A stretch of DNA of 64,000 nt from Nocardia bovistercoris (lineage in GTDB: Bacteria > Actinomycetota > Actinomycetes > Mycobacteriales > Mycobacteriaceae). Positions 39,017 through 48,528 of the stretch are shown here, piece after piece. Below the pieces are notes generated by a model. That model was not told the origin of the DNA and made no database searches. It saw only the letters and a program-made list of their open reading frames with translations. The position numbers and the translations under genes were made by a program. The DNA lies in the NCBI RefSeq assembly GCF_015674855.1, contig NZ_JADMLG010000006.1, positions 1-64,000 of the forward strand, in the 5' to 3' direction. How positions within the stretch are numbered: the first letter of the stretch is position 1; every line of letters begins with the position of its first letter.

Positions 39017-40093
39017 ATGAGCGGCTCCCGTAGTACCACGCCGTCCGACCTTCGCGGCGAAGGCGCGTTCCGCGACGACGGCAAGCACACCATGTACGGC
39101 ATCGACCTGCGCTGGCAGATCGGCCGGAACGCGCCCGATCAGGGTGCGTGGCCGCCGCCGGAGGACTGGAACGAGGGGAACGCGCCGTACCCGCACATCT
39201 ACGAGGTCTGGATCGACGACGAGGTGCGCCAGACGGTGTTCCTCTACTGGCCCGCGTGGGACTGGACGCCGTCCAACTCCCACTGGGTGGATCTGGGCGA
39301 GGATCCCGACGCGGTGCACAGCGTGAAGATCCGCGCGAAGGTCGACGGTCAGTACACCGCGTTCTCCAACGAGGTGACCGTGGACCTGAAGCGCGCCGCC
39401 GAGTGGTCGGGGCCCGAGCGGCCCCGCGACGGCCTCGGGCGCCTGGATGCCGCGCCGCGGCACGGCACGATGAACCACCCGCGCAGCCGGGCGGCCGCCG
39501 CGATCCGGGATCAGGACCCCGCCTCGATCTGCGCCGAGGCGCGCCGTCAGAACACCAGCACGACCTGGCAGGAGGTGCTGCCGGGAGCCGAGCGGATGCT
39601 GGCCGACTACCCGTGGAACTACGCGAACAAGTACCTCGAGTACCGCAAGTTCTTCGAGAACGGCACCGTCGCGTCGACGGGCAATCCGGCGTTCCGCGGT
39701 CTGGATCTGGCGCCGAACGCCTCGCTCGGGGAATGGCCACTGACCGAACTGGACACCTCGGCCGCCACCCAGACCTTCACCTACGACTACACCGCGTACC
39801 ACACGAACGAGACCTGGTCGCACCGCTGGTTCATCACCCGGCCGGGCTGGGATCCCGCCAACGGCCTCGGCTGGCACGATCTCGAGCCGATCCCGTTCCT
39901 GGTCGAGATCCAGGGCTCGCACCACGAGGCGGAGTCCAGCGCGTGGGAGTTCGCGTCCTTCCCGCGCCGGACCGGGCGGGCGGCGATCGTGCACATCTGG
40001 GGCGGCCACGGCGGACCGGACACCCCCGACGGCGGCAACGGCGGCAAGACGGGCGAGTTCTTCGCCTCCACGTGTGACGTGATGCTGCGGTAA
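39017..40093 (+). CDS. AA10-type lytic polysaccharide monooxygenase-like protein with N-terminal beta domain
   Basis: This 358-residue protein has two parts. Residues 25-125 look like a fibronectin III-type beta-sandwich (HSVKIRAKVDGQYTAFSNEV). Residues 149-358 follow the AA10 chitin/cellulose-active LPMO pattern: HGTMNHPRSRA with His149, NPAFRGLDLAP, YDYTAYHTNETW with His262, FITRPGWDP, WHDLEPIPF and the C-terminal EFFASTCDVML with the axial Phe. AA10 enzymes need the first His as the mature N-terminus to form the copper brace. Here it is internal and no signal peptide is visible, so cleavage after Arg148 or another role is needed. AGAGGA six bases upstream supports the ATG at 39017. Confidence 0.82.
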   Translation: MSGSRSTTPSDLRGEGAFRDDGKHTMYGIDLRWQIGRNAPDQGAWPPPEDWNEGNAPYPHIYEVWIDDEVRQTVFLYWPAWDWTPSNSHWVDLGEDPDAVHSVKIRAKVDGQYTAFSNEVTVDLKRAAEWSGPERPRDGLGRLDAAPRHGTMNHPRSRAAAAIRDQDPASICAEARRQNTSTTWQEVLPGAERMLADYPWNYANKYLEYRKFFENGTVASTGNPAFRGLDLAPNASLGEWPLTELDTSAATQTFTYDYTAYHTNETWSHRWFITRPGWDPANGLGWHDLEPIPFLVEIQGSHHEAESSAWEFASFPRRTGRAAIVHIWGGHGGPDTPDGGNGGKTGEFFASTCDVMLR

Positions 40094-40143
40094 TCGGGTA
40101 ATCGGTCTGCCGCCGCGTCGGTCGGCAGCATCGTGAGACGACA

Positions 40144-40183
40144 GAAGCGGGCGCTACCGAGACCTCTCGGCGGCGCCCGCTTC
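40144..40183. terminator. Hairpin between LPMO-like and VOC genes
   Basis: GAAGCGGGCGC (from 40144) pairs with GCGCCCGCTTC (to 40183), and inside them CCGAGA pairs with TCTCGG after a two-base mismatch. The long stem lies between two convergent genes. Confidence 0.7.
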
Positions 40184-40338
40184 CGAGTGCGGACTCGCCC
40201 GACGATATGGATGGGCTCGCCCGGAGTGCGCCGCCGAAACGCGGCCCGGCGAAGACGCCGCTCCCGTGATCGCCGCTCGGTGTGCGCCCGCATTCGAGTC
40301 GGCCCGACACACGGCGCCGCGCCGAAACCGGTCGTCGT

Positions 40339-40776
40339 TCAGTCGAGGCAGAACTCGTTGCCCTCGGGGTCGGTCATGACGATGTGGCCGAATTGCAGTG
40401 GCGGCGCGGGTTCGTAGCGCTCGAGCCGTTTCGCGCCGAGGGCGACGAGTCGGGTGCACGCCTGCTCCAGTGCGGCCATCCGCTCGGTGCCGGACAGGCC
40501 GACGGCCGCGCGGAGGTCCAGGTGAACGCGATTCTTGGCGGATTTCCCCTCCGGCACTCGCTGAAAGAACAGCCTCGGGCCGACGCCGTCGGGGTCGATG
40601 ACGGCCGAGGCGTCGTTGCGCCGTTCCGGCGGGATGTTCATCGCTTCCAGGGCAGCGTCCCAGCTGTCGAATCCGGGCGGCGGATCCTGGAGTCGGTAGC
40701 CGAGGGCCGCGGCCCAGAACTCCGAAAGCGCCGCCGGGTCACCGCAATCGAAGGTCACCTGGAATTCGAGAGCCAT
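40339..40776 (-). CDS. VOC-superfamily (glyoxalase-like) protein
   Basis: This 145-residue protein has the two-module VOC fold: FQVTFDCGDPAALSEFWAAA at the N-terminus and HIVMTDPEGNEFCLD at the C-terminus, with HLDL in the middle as a likely metal-ligand region. It belongs to the glyoxalase-like domain group common in actinobacteria; substrate unknown. AAAGGACAGG lies upstream of the ATG at 40776. The next gene upstream on this strand (40907) is also a VOC protein, so they may share a transcript. Confidence 0.83.
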   Translation of the reverse strand: MALEFQVTFDCGDPAALSEFWAAALGYRLQDPPPGFDSWDAALEAMNIPPERRNDASAVIDPDGVGPRLFFQRVPEGKSAKNRVHLDLRAAVGLSGTERMAALEQACTRLVALGAKRLERYEPAPPLQFGHIVMTDPEGNEFCLD

Positions 40777-40906
40777 CTGCGCCTGTCCTTTCCGTTCGGG
40801 GTGCCGCCGCAGGTCGGACGGTCACGGACCCAACCCTGCCACGCGGTCAGGACAGATTCCGCCCTCTTTCGCGCGACCTTCGGCCGGTGTGTCGTCCCGG
40901 CTCGCG

Positions 40907-41296
40907 CTATGCCTCGGGACCGTCCGGGAAGTCGCACAACTCGACCACGATCCCGTCCGGCCCCTGCACCAGCAGCGCGCGCTCCCCCCATTCCTGTGTG
41001 GTCAGTGGCAGCAGGAAGCGCACGCCTTCCGCACGCAAGCGCCGCTCCTCGGCGTCGAGATCCTCCACGCGGAACGCGACGATCACCCCGGAACTCGGCT
41101 GATCCCGGAACGATTCCGGAAAGATCTCCAGCCCTCGACGGTGCAATGCCAAAGTCATCGCCGTATCGGAGCGCCCCAGTGCGGCGAACCCGTCCGCCGC
41201 GAACAGTTCCTCGAAGCCGAAATGCTCCGCGAAGAAAGCGGACACGGCGCCGACATCATCGACGTTCAGTCCGACCACCGCTTCTTTGACCTTCAT
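40907..41296 (-). CDS. VOC-superfamily protein (glyoxalase/bleomycin-resistance type)
   Basis: This 129-residue protein has the VOC pattern VVGLNVDDVGAVSAFFAEHF at the start and LLVQGPDGIVVELCDFP at the end, with Glu in VELCDF as a likely metal ligand. The ATG at 41296 is preferred over a GTG at 41302 because GGAGAGG then has the correct spacing. Members include glyoxalases, ring-cleaving dioxygenases and drug-binding proteins; the sequence does not decide. Confidence 0.83.
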   Translation of the reverse strand: MKVKEAVVGLNVDDVGAVSAFFAEHFGFEELFAADGFAALGRSDTAMTLALHRRGLEIFPESFRDQPSSGVIVAFRVEDLDAEERRLRAEGVRFLLPLTTQEWGERALLVQGPDGIVVELCDFPDGPEA

Positions 41297-41398
41297 GCTC
41301 ACCCTCTCCGACGATTATCTCCGTACATCGTACTGAATTAATCGGAACGCGGCCACGAGCGGCATCACCGACCGGCGCGCACTGCCCGTTCACCGAGA

Positions 41399-41438
41399 GC
41401 GGTGGACGCGCCTTCGCCTACGGAGGCGCGCCCACCGC
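41399..41438 (-). terminator. Hairpin downstream of AhpD-like gene
   Basis: Arms 41399-41413 and 41424-41438 pair over 15 positions with one mismatch (GCGGTGG outer, CGCGCCT inner) and a 10-base loop. It lies about 70 bases after the stop of the carboxymuconolactone decarboxylase-family gene. Confidence 0.6.
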
Positions 41439-41505
41439 GGGGACCCGGCGGCCGCTGTAGGGCCGATCTCAGTCGGAGATCGACGCACGGCCACCGGGTC
41501 GGCGC

Positions 41506-42051
41506 TCATCTCGCGCGCAGCAGCCGCACCGGGAGAAAATCGACCGGAACGGCGAGGGCGACATTGATGTAGTTCGTGAACAGGTTGAGCGCGACCTGCC
41601 CGATGACCTCGACGATCTGCGCATCGCCGTATCCCTGCGCGCGCAACGCCTCGACATCGGTCGGCGTCACATGCCCGCGCTGGTCGACCAGCTTCAGCGC
41701 GAAGCCGAGCAGCGCCTCCGTGCGCGGGTCTTCGGACCGCCCTTCCTGCGCGGCAAGCATCGCCGCGCCGCTCACTCCCGCCTTGCGCCCCAGCGCGGTA
41801 TGCGCGGCCAGGCAGTATTCGCAGGAGTTGCGGTCGGCCACGGCAACGGCGATCTGTTCGCTGAGCGCAGGCCCGAGCTCGCCGCCGCCGAAGGCGCTGA
41901 ACGATGCCCACATACTCGCCAGGGCGGCAGGCGAATTCGCGACCGCGCGAAACATCGCGGGAACGGTGCCGAACGCGGCATGGATGGTTTCGAACAGGTC
42001 GGCGACGGCCGCGGGCGCGGTCTCGCGTTCGACGAGAGGGACGAGTGACAT
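41506..42051 (-). CDS. Carboxymuconolactone decarboxylase/AhpD-family protein
   Basis: This 181-residue all-helical protein carries the AhpD core: the NSCEYCLAAHTALGRKAG segment with CxxC and a downstream His, preceded by EQIAVAVADR. Such proteins use the Cys pair for peroxide or alkylhydroperoxide reduction. The ATG at 42051 gives MSLVPLVERE, the usual start; upstream in-frame codons lack support. It is divergent from an AraC-type regulator, which probably controls it in response to an oxidant or reactive organic compound. Confidence 0.86.
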   Translation of the reverse strand: MSLVPLVERETAPAAVADLFETIHAAFGTVPAMFRAVANSPAALASMWASFSAFGGGELGPALSEQIAVAVADRNSCEYCLAAHTALGRKAGVSGAAMLAAQEGRSEDPRTEALLGFALKLVDQRGHVTPTDVEALRAQGYGDAQIVEVIGQVALNLFTNYINVALAVPVDFLPVRLLRAR

Positions 42052-42193
42052 GGCATGCTCCTTCGGTCGTGATTCGAACGACGCCCGACCCGATTGCTCG
42101 TCAGGCGACGTGATCTCAGACTGCCGGGAACAGGTGGACATATTGATACATATCGTCCGCATTTTCTATCAGATCGTCTGACATCATCGTTCC

Positions 42194-43090
42194 ATGGCGA
42201 CTCTCGACCGGCTCTCACCCCTACTCGAACGATTCCGAGTACGAACCCGGCTGTTCCACACCGGACCGCTGTGCGGCGTGACGACCTTCGACGCCAGACC
42301 GGGACGAGGGTTTCTGCACGTGCTACGGCACGGCGCCATGGACATGACGCACCGAGGCGCCGACGGCAGGCCGCGAACTCGACGGATCGATGAACCCACC
42401 CTGCTGTTCTACCCGCGACCGCTCGAGCACTCCTTTCACAACGCGCCCACGGCGGACTCCGATTTCGCCTGTGCCACCATCGATTTCGATGGAGGGGCCA
42501 CCCACCCCCTGGTTCGCACGCTCCCCGCGGTCGTCACGGTCCCGCTCGCCGCCGTCGACACCCTGGCGCCTGCGCTCGCTCTGCTCTTCGCCGAAATCGA
42601 CACCGTGCGATGCGGCAGGGACGTACTGGTCGACCGGCTCTTCGAAGTCGTTCTCATCCAGCTCTTCCGCTGGATACTCGACCACGCCGACCAACTGGCC
42701 CTACCCCACGGACTGCTGACCGGGTTGGCCGACGAACGCCTCGCACGCACCCTCGTGGCCCTGCACGAACAACCGGGCCGGGCCTGGACTCTCACCACGA
42801 TGGCGCAGGAGGCGCGCATGTCCCGCAGTTCCTTCGCCGCCCACTTCAAACAGGTCGTCGGACAACCTCCCGCCGACTACCTCACCGGATGGCGTATGAC
42901 CCTCGCTCAGGCCCGACTCCGCGCGGGCGCCTCGGTCGCCCACACCGCCGCCGAACTCGGCTACGCGAACCCGCCGGCGTTCTCACGAGCATTCACCCAG
43001 AAGATCGGCCACTCCCCGCGCGCATGGATCGCGACCGCGCACCGAGACGACACCGAAGATTCGCTGGGATTTCCCGACCCGACAACCTGA
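42194..43090 (+). CDS. AraC-family transcriptional regulator (cupin N-terminus)
   Basis: This 298-residue regulator has an N-terminal cupin-like effector domain (FHTGPLCGVTTFDARPGRGF) and a C-terminal double helix-turn-helix: TLTTMAQEARMSRSSFAAHF, then AAELGYANPPAFSRAFTQKI followed by GHSPRAW. The domain order is that of the Cupin_6 AraC group, often next to oxidoreductases or AhpD-like genes. The 142-base gap to the divergent AhpD-like gene holds a CAGA-TCG-TCTG dyad at 42170-42180 that could be part of its site. Confidence 0.87.
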   Translation: MATLDRLSPLLERFRVRTRLFHTGPLCGVTTFDARPGRGFLHVLRHGAMDMTHRGADGRPRTRRIDEPTLLFYPRPLEHSFHNAPTADSDFACATIDFDGGATHPLVRTLPAVVTVPLAAVDTLAPALALLFAEIDTVRCGRDVLVDRLFEVVLIQLFRWILDHADQLALPHGLLTGLADERLARTLVALHEQPGRAWTLTTMAQEARMSRSSFAAHFKQVVGQPPADYLTGWRMTLAQARLRAGASVAHTAAELGYANPPAFSRAFTQKIGHSPRAWIATAHRDDTEDSLGFPDPTT

Positions 43091-44773
<1,683 letters not shown>

Positions 44774-44782
44774 TCTCGATCG

Positions 44783-45667
44783 GTGACCGACACGGGGGCG
44801 GATTCGAAATCACTGGCAACGGCGCGCCATTTCCTCGGCCGACCGGTACTGCTCCGCTTCGACCGCCCCGCGGGCAGTCACCACCCGACCCACGGATACC
44901 GCTATCCGATCAACTACGGATTCGTGCCGTGCACACTCGCACCCGATGGCGCGGAACTCGACGGCTACTACCTCGGCTCGACCACACCCATGTCCTGGGC
45001 GAGCGGCATCTGCGTCGCGATCGTGCACCGACTGCACGACGATGACGACAAACTCGTCGTCGTGCGGTCGGGCCACCCCGACCCGGACGACGCGGCCATC
45101 GCCGCCGCGGTGGAATTCCAGGAAGATCGGGAGCGCTACGTCATCGTGCGCCCCGGGCCCCCGACCGACAGGACCGCCATGCCGGACACCACGAACCTCA
45201 CCTTCCGCACCCCCACCGAGGACGACCACGCCCGCGTGCTGGCCGTGGTCGGCGACTGGTGGGGCGGCCTCGGCGGCGACGCGGGCGCCCGCCAACGCGC
45301 CGCCCTGCTGCCCCGGCTGTTCTTCCAGCACTTCACCGACACCAGCATCGTGGTCGAAGAGCGCGGCGAGCTGGTCGGATTCCTCATCGGGTTCCTGTCC
45401 CAGTCCCGCCCCGACGAGGCCTACATCCATTTCGTCGGCGTCAGCCCCGACCTGCACGGCCGCGGTCTCGGCCGCGAGCTCTACCGCCGCTTCTTCGACA
45501 CCGCCCGCCGGCACGGCCGAAAAGTCGTGCGCGCCATCACCTCCGACACCAATACCGGCTCGCAGGCATTCCACGCGCGCATGGGATTCACCGTCAGTTC
45601 CGCGACCTATCCCGACTACGACGGCGCCGGTATGACCCGTGTGACCTTCGAACGCGTTCTCGACTGA
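44783..45667 (+). CDS. Inorganic pyrophosphatase-like domain fused to GNAT acetyltransferase
   Basis: This 294-residue frame joins two domains. Residues 12-125 follow the small soluble pyrophosphatase-like family: GRPVLLRFDRPAGSHHP, YRYPINYGFVPCTL and DDDDKLVVV. The usual DGD metal motif reads DGAELD, so activity is uncertain. Residues 134-294 are a GNAT N-acetyltransferase with acetyl-CoA motif VSPDLHGRGLGRELY and NTGSQAFHARMGF. The ATG at 45180 could start a separate GNAT, but there is no stop before it. GTG 44783 is 9 bases after the rox stop, so it may be cotranscribed and take part in antibiotic tolerance; that is inference. Confidence 0.75.
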   Translation: MTDTGADSKSLATARHFLGRPVLLRFDRPAGSHHPTHGYRYPINYGFVPCTLAPDGAELDGYYLGSTTPMSWASGICVAIVHRLHDDDDKLVVVRSGHPDPDDAAIAAAVEFQEDRERYVIVRPGPPTDRTAMPDTTNLTFRTPTEDDHARVLAVVGDWWGGLGGDAGARQRAALLPRLFFQHFTDTSIVVEERGELVGFLIGFLSQSRPDEAYIHFVGVSPDLHGRGLGRELYRRFFDTARRHGRKVVRAITSDTNTGSQAFHARMGFTVSSATYPDYDGAGMTRVTFERVLD

Positions 45668-45722
45668 ACGCCGCCGCGCCGTCCCTTCGAACGGAACCTC
45701 GGTGCAGCCGAATCGGTAGAGC

Positions 45723-45759
45723 TGGTACTTTTCAACACTGATCCGTACCGGAAGTACCA
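45723..45759. promoter_or_regulatory. Inverted repeat upstream of SARP-type gene
   Basis: TGGTACTT at 45723-45730 and AAGTACCA at 45752-45759 are perfect 8-bp arms separated by 21 bases, with an extra GTACCG between them. The right arm abuts the ribosome binding site. It may be an operator or an mRNA hairpin. Confidence 0.4.
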
Positions 45760-45769
45760 AGGAGTGGCT

Positions 45770-46618
45770 GTGTACGCACCCGCCGGCCGTCGCCGACAAA
45801 GAACCATCGGCACCGCACCGACGCTGTTCTGCCGCGTCCTCGGGCCGATCGACGTCGAAATCGACGGTGTCCCAGCCGATCTGGGCGGACCGCGAACCCG
45901 CAGGGCGCTCGCGACCCTGTCCGCCGCGGGCGGCGCGACCGTCTCCGACGAGGACCTGATCGACCGGATATGGGACAGCCGCCGACCGGGCAATGTGGCC
46001 CAAGCCCTGCGCGAGATCATCTGGCGGCTGCGCGGCGCGCTCGGCCAGCAGTTCGGCCCCCGCTACCTGCGCCGCGACCGCGGCGGCTACGCCCTCACCA
46101 TCCCCTCCACGTCGACCGACCGCCACCGCCTCCTCGCGCTGGTCACGAGTGCCCTGAACGAGCTGGCAACAGGCGACCCGGTGCGCGCGATCGACGATTT
46201 CGAGTCCGCGATCGCCCTGTGGCGCGGCGAGCCGTGGGAAGATCTCGGCCCCGCACCGGAACTGGCCGGGGTCCGCTCCAATCTCGCCGAACTGCACGAC
46301 GTCGCCATCGAAGAACTCCAAGCGGCACGCCTGGCCGTCACCGACCCCGCACGCGCCGCCATCGAAAACGTCCGCGCCCTCGCCGACCTCAGCGAATCCG
46401 TGATCCACACCCCGTACCGTGAACGCCGCTGGGAACTGCTGGCCCTCGCCCTCTACCGCAACGGCCGCCAAGCCGAAGCCCTGTCCTCCCTACGCCGCGT
46501 CCGAACCATGCTGAACGACGACATCGGCATAGAACCCGGCCCCGCCCTCCGCGGCCTCGAACAACGCATCCTCCGCCAGGACCCTGACCTGTTCCCCCTC
46601 GGCAGAGCCGCCGGATAG
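45770..46618 (+). CDS. SARP/AfsR-type transcriptional regulator with BTAD domain
   Basis: This 282-residue protein has an OmpR-like winged helix (LFCRVLGPIDVEIDG, then GGPRTRRALATLSAAGG and LREIIWRLRGALG) followed by a bacterial transcriptional activation domain with WRGEPWEDLGPAPEL and RERRWELLALALYRNGRQAE. This is the minimal SARP layout that activates secondary-metabolite or neighbouring genes. The GTG at 45770 has AAGGAG six bases upstream and is preferred over the GTG at 45764. It converges on the toxin-like cassette, so a regulatory link is possible but unproven. Confidence 0.85.
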   Translation: MYAPAGRRRQRTIGTAPTLFCRVLGPIDVEIDGVPADLGGPRTRRALATLSAAGGATVSDEDLIDRIWDSRRPGNVAQALREIIWRLRGALGQQFGPRYLRRDRGGYALTIPSTSTDRHRLLALVTSALNELATGDPVRAIDDFESAIALWRGEPWEDLGPAPELAGVRSNLAELHDVAIEELQAARLAVTDPARAAIENVRALADLSESVIHTPYRERRWELLALALYRNGRQAEALSSLRRVRTMLNDDIGIEPGPALRGLEQRILRQDPDLFPLGRAAG

Positions 46619-46674
46619 GAGCGCCGATTCAGGCCCCGAGCAGGTCGGAGCAGCACGCCGAGCCCGACACGAGT

Positions 46675-46715
46675 GGATACCGGAAGCCGTCGCATCGAAA
46701 AGACTTCCGGTATCC
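46675..46715. terminator. Bidirectional hairpin terminator
   Basis: GGATACCGGAAG at 46675-46686 pairs perfectly with CTTCCGGTATCC at 46704-46715 over a 17-base loop. It lies between the SARP gene and the convergent pore-former-like cassette. Confidence 0.7.
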
Positions 46716-46724
46716 CTGGACGAT

Positions 46725-47996
46725 TCAGAGCGTGTAGAACGGCGCAGGCACGCCAGGCTGTTGACGGTTGGCCAGCGTGAGGGATTCGACCTCGAATACT
46801 TCGTGTTCGCCGGCGAGGACCGAAACGACTTCGGCAACTCCCTTCTGAGTGAAATTCTCACCGTCGGCGACCAAGCCCAGGATATCGATCGGGAAGACGA
46901 CCACCTGCGCGTAGCTCGGCGAAACGTAAGGTGCTTTCAGACTTCGGTTCTGAGCTTGGGTTCGGGTGACGCCGTTCATCGCGGGTAATGCTCCGTAGCC
47001 GCCTATGTCGGGAATCCTGGTGAAGTCCACCGGTTCGGGGTAGTAGAGGGCGACGTAGCCGTTGAACACCACTGGAATGGTGTAGTCGAATCTCCGGACC
47101 TGGCGTCTCTGGGTGGCGCGGACCACGACTCGGCATCCGTTGGGAGTGATGACCACCTGATGCGACGCTTTCCATGATGTGGTCAACTCGCCACTGGCCG
47201 TCGCCGTGATCCCCAGCATCAACTGGGCCGAGAGCTCCCCGGTACCCGTGGCCGTGCCGGTGGCCGCGGTAGCCGCCGTGGTGGTACCCGTCGTAGTGCT
47301 CTCGGCTGTCGTCGTATTCGTCGTGGTTTGTTCGTTCTGCTGCTGATCCTCGGTGCCGATATTGTCTTTGTGATTGTGGTCGATATGAGTGTTCGAACTC
47401 TTCGCCTCTTGGCTCAGCGCCTGGCTCGTCGCCAGACTGTTGGCCAAACTCTGGGTAATGCTCTGCTGGAGTTGGGCTTGCAGGGAGGCGGTGCCCTTGG
47501 CGCCGAATGTCAACTGCACCTGTCCCGCGAGCGACCACCTGACCGTGTTCGAAATCGAGAAATCGATGGTATCGACAATTTCTTTCAACACGGGGTCGGT
47601 GCGGTCGATATAGGCATGTTCGGAAATGACGTCCGGCGGTGGTTGGACGATATCGTGTCGCTCGTCGATCAGCGGCACACCCAAGTTCATGTACCCGTAC
47701 CATCCGCGATCGTGAGCCGACTGCTCGGTCGCGGGAAAGTCGCCGTATCGCCGCTTGTTTATCGAGAATCCGATGGGGGTGACGATACGGTCGGTTCCGT
47801 TGCTGTTCTTCTTCTGTGCGGGCGCACTCACATACGTCTTCACCTGATACCCGCCCCGCCAGGTTCTCTTGTCCCAGGCCAGAATATCTCCGACCTTCTC
47901 AGGGATTTCGAGTTCCTCCTGGTTCCGCTTGGTCAGCGGATGCCTGACGAACCTCGAGGGCTTGAACGTGGGGCCGACCTCGTTTTGACTGGGCAC
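46725..47996 (-). CDS. Aerolysin-like pore-forming-protein candidate, copy B
   Basis: This 423-residue protein has no signal peptide or membrane helix. Residues 145-170 and 255-310 are long Ser/Thr-alternating beta segments (NTVRWSLAGQVQLTFGAKG; SAQLMLGITATASGELTTSW; VVITPNGCRVVVRATQ) and 175-255 is a Gln/Ser/Thr-rich insertion with TTTNTTTAESTTTGTTT. This layout is that of aerolysin/ETX-MTX2 beta-pore formers, where the insertion loop becomes the barrel hairpin. The family call is by pattern only. The GTG at 47996 has GGGGAG upstream and gives the same length as copy A. The C-terminal 144 residues differ from copy A at only six positions. Confidence 0.7.
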   Translation of the reverse strand: MPSQNEVGPTFKPSRFVRHPLTKRNQEELEIPEKVGDILAWDKRTWRGGYQVKTYVSAPAQKKNSNGTDRIVTPIGFSINKRRYGDFPATEQSAHDRGWYGYMNLGVPLIDERHDIVQPPPDVISEHAYIDRTDPVLKEIVDTIDFSISNTVRWSLAGQVQLTFGAKGTASLQAQLQQSITQSLANSLATSQALSQEAKSSNTHIDHNHKDNIGTEDQQQNEQTTTNTTTAESTTTGTTTAATAATGTATGTGELSAQLMLGITATASGELTTSWKASHQVVITPNGCRVVVRATQRRQVRRFDYTIPVVFNGYVALYYPEPVDFTRIPDIGGYGALPAMNGVTRTQAQNRSLKAPYVSPSYAQVVVFPIDILGLVADGENFTQKGVAEVVSVLAGEHEVFEVESLTLANRQQPGVPAPFYTL

Positions 47997-48001
47997 GACG
48001 A

Positions 48002-48492
48002 TCAACTCCCCTGCTCGACGGGCGGAACGTTCGGCTGCGCGGGCATGGAAGCTGTCGCGGGGATGTCCGGTACGGCCGGTCGGTCTACCGCGGGCAGGTC
48101 GGGCATCGCGGGCTCGACGTCGGCCGGGATGGTCGACTGCTCCGTTATCCCCTGCGAGGACGTGCCACGAGCGGTCTCGTCCATGACCGACGACGCCATC
48201 CCGGACGTCGAGGCGGGGTCTTCGGATACCACGCGCTGGTCGTCGGAGAGCACTTGCATGCGCCCGAACAACGGCTCGAGAACCTCCCCACGATGTCGAG
48301 AGCCTCCGGCGAACGCTCTTTGACGATCTTCGGGTCACGCACCGGGTCCTTGGTGAGACCGTCGTAGAGCTCGTCGTCGACCCCTTCCGATTCCGCCCAG
48401 TAACCGGGAACCAGTTTGTTCAGCGTCTGAGCGGAGTCCTGAGCGGACTTCGCTTCCGCCTTGTCACCGTTGAAGATATTGAAGAAAGACAT
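48002..48492 (-). pseudogene. Small protein gene with one-base frameshift between the two pore-former-like genes
   Basis: The ATG at 48492 (GGAAGGAAAG upstream) opens MSFFNIFNGDKAEAKSAQDS and runs in frame to about base 48290. There a run of four Cs on the plus strand (48286-48289) has one base fewer than needed. Adding one base restores DIVGEVLEPLFGRM and continues to a stop at 48002-48004, giving 163 residues with a Pro-rich acidic tail (VDRPAVPDIPATAS). Without it the frame runs into Arg-rich shadow sequence. No known domain is seen. Options are a recent mutation, a sequencing error, or slippage on the G run. The stop is five bases before the copy B start. Confidence 0.65.
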
Positions 48493-48528
48493 GGACTTTC
48501 CTTCCGAACCACTCGGCGCACGGACGAT

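Noticed and set aside
45180-45667. GNAT domain as an independent gene
   Set aside because: An ATG exists, but the frame is open from the pyrophosphatase-like part with no stop, so a fusion is the simpler reading.
47220-47330. Thr/Ala-rich tract in the pore-former-like genes as a DNA repeat or CRISPR
   Set aside because: It is coding low complexity in frame with the protein, without regular repeat units or spacers.
48145-48291. Arg/Pro-rich tail of the out-of-frame reading of the small gene as a real protein end
   Set aside because: Its composition is that of a shadow frame, while the other frame continues naturally to a stop next to the following start.
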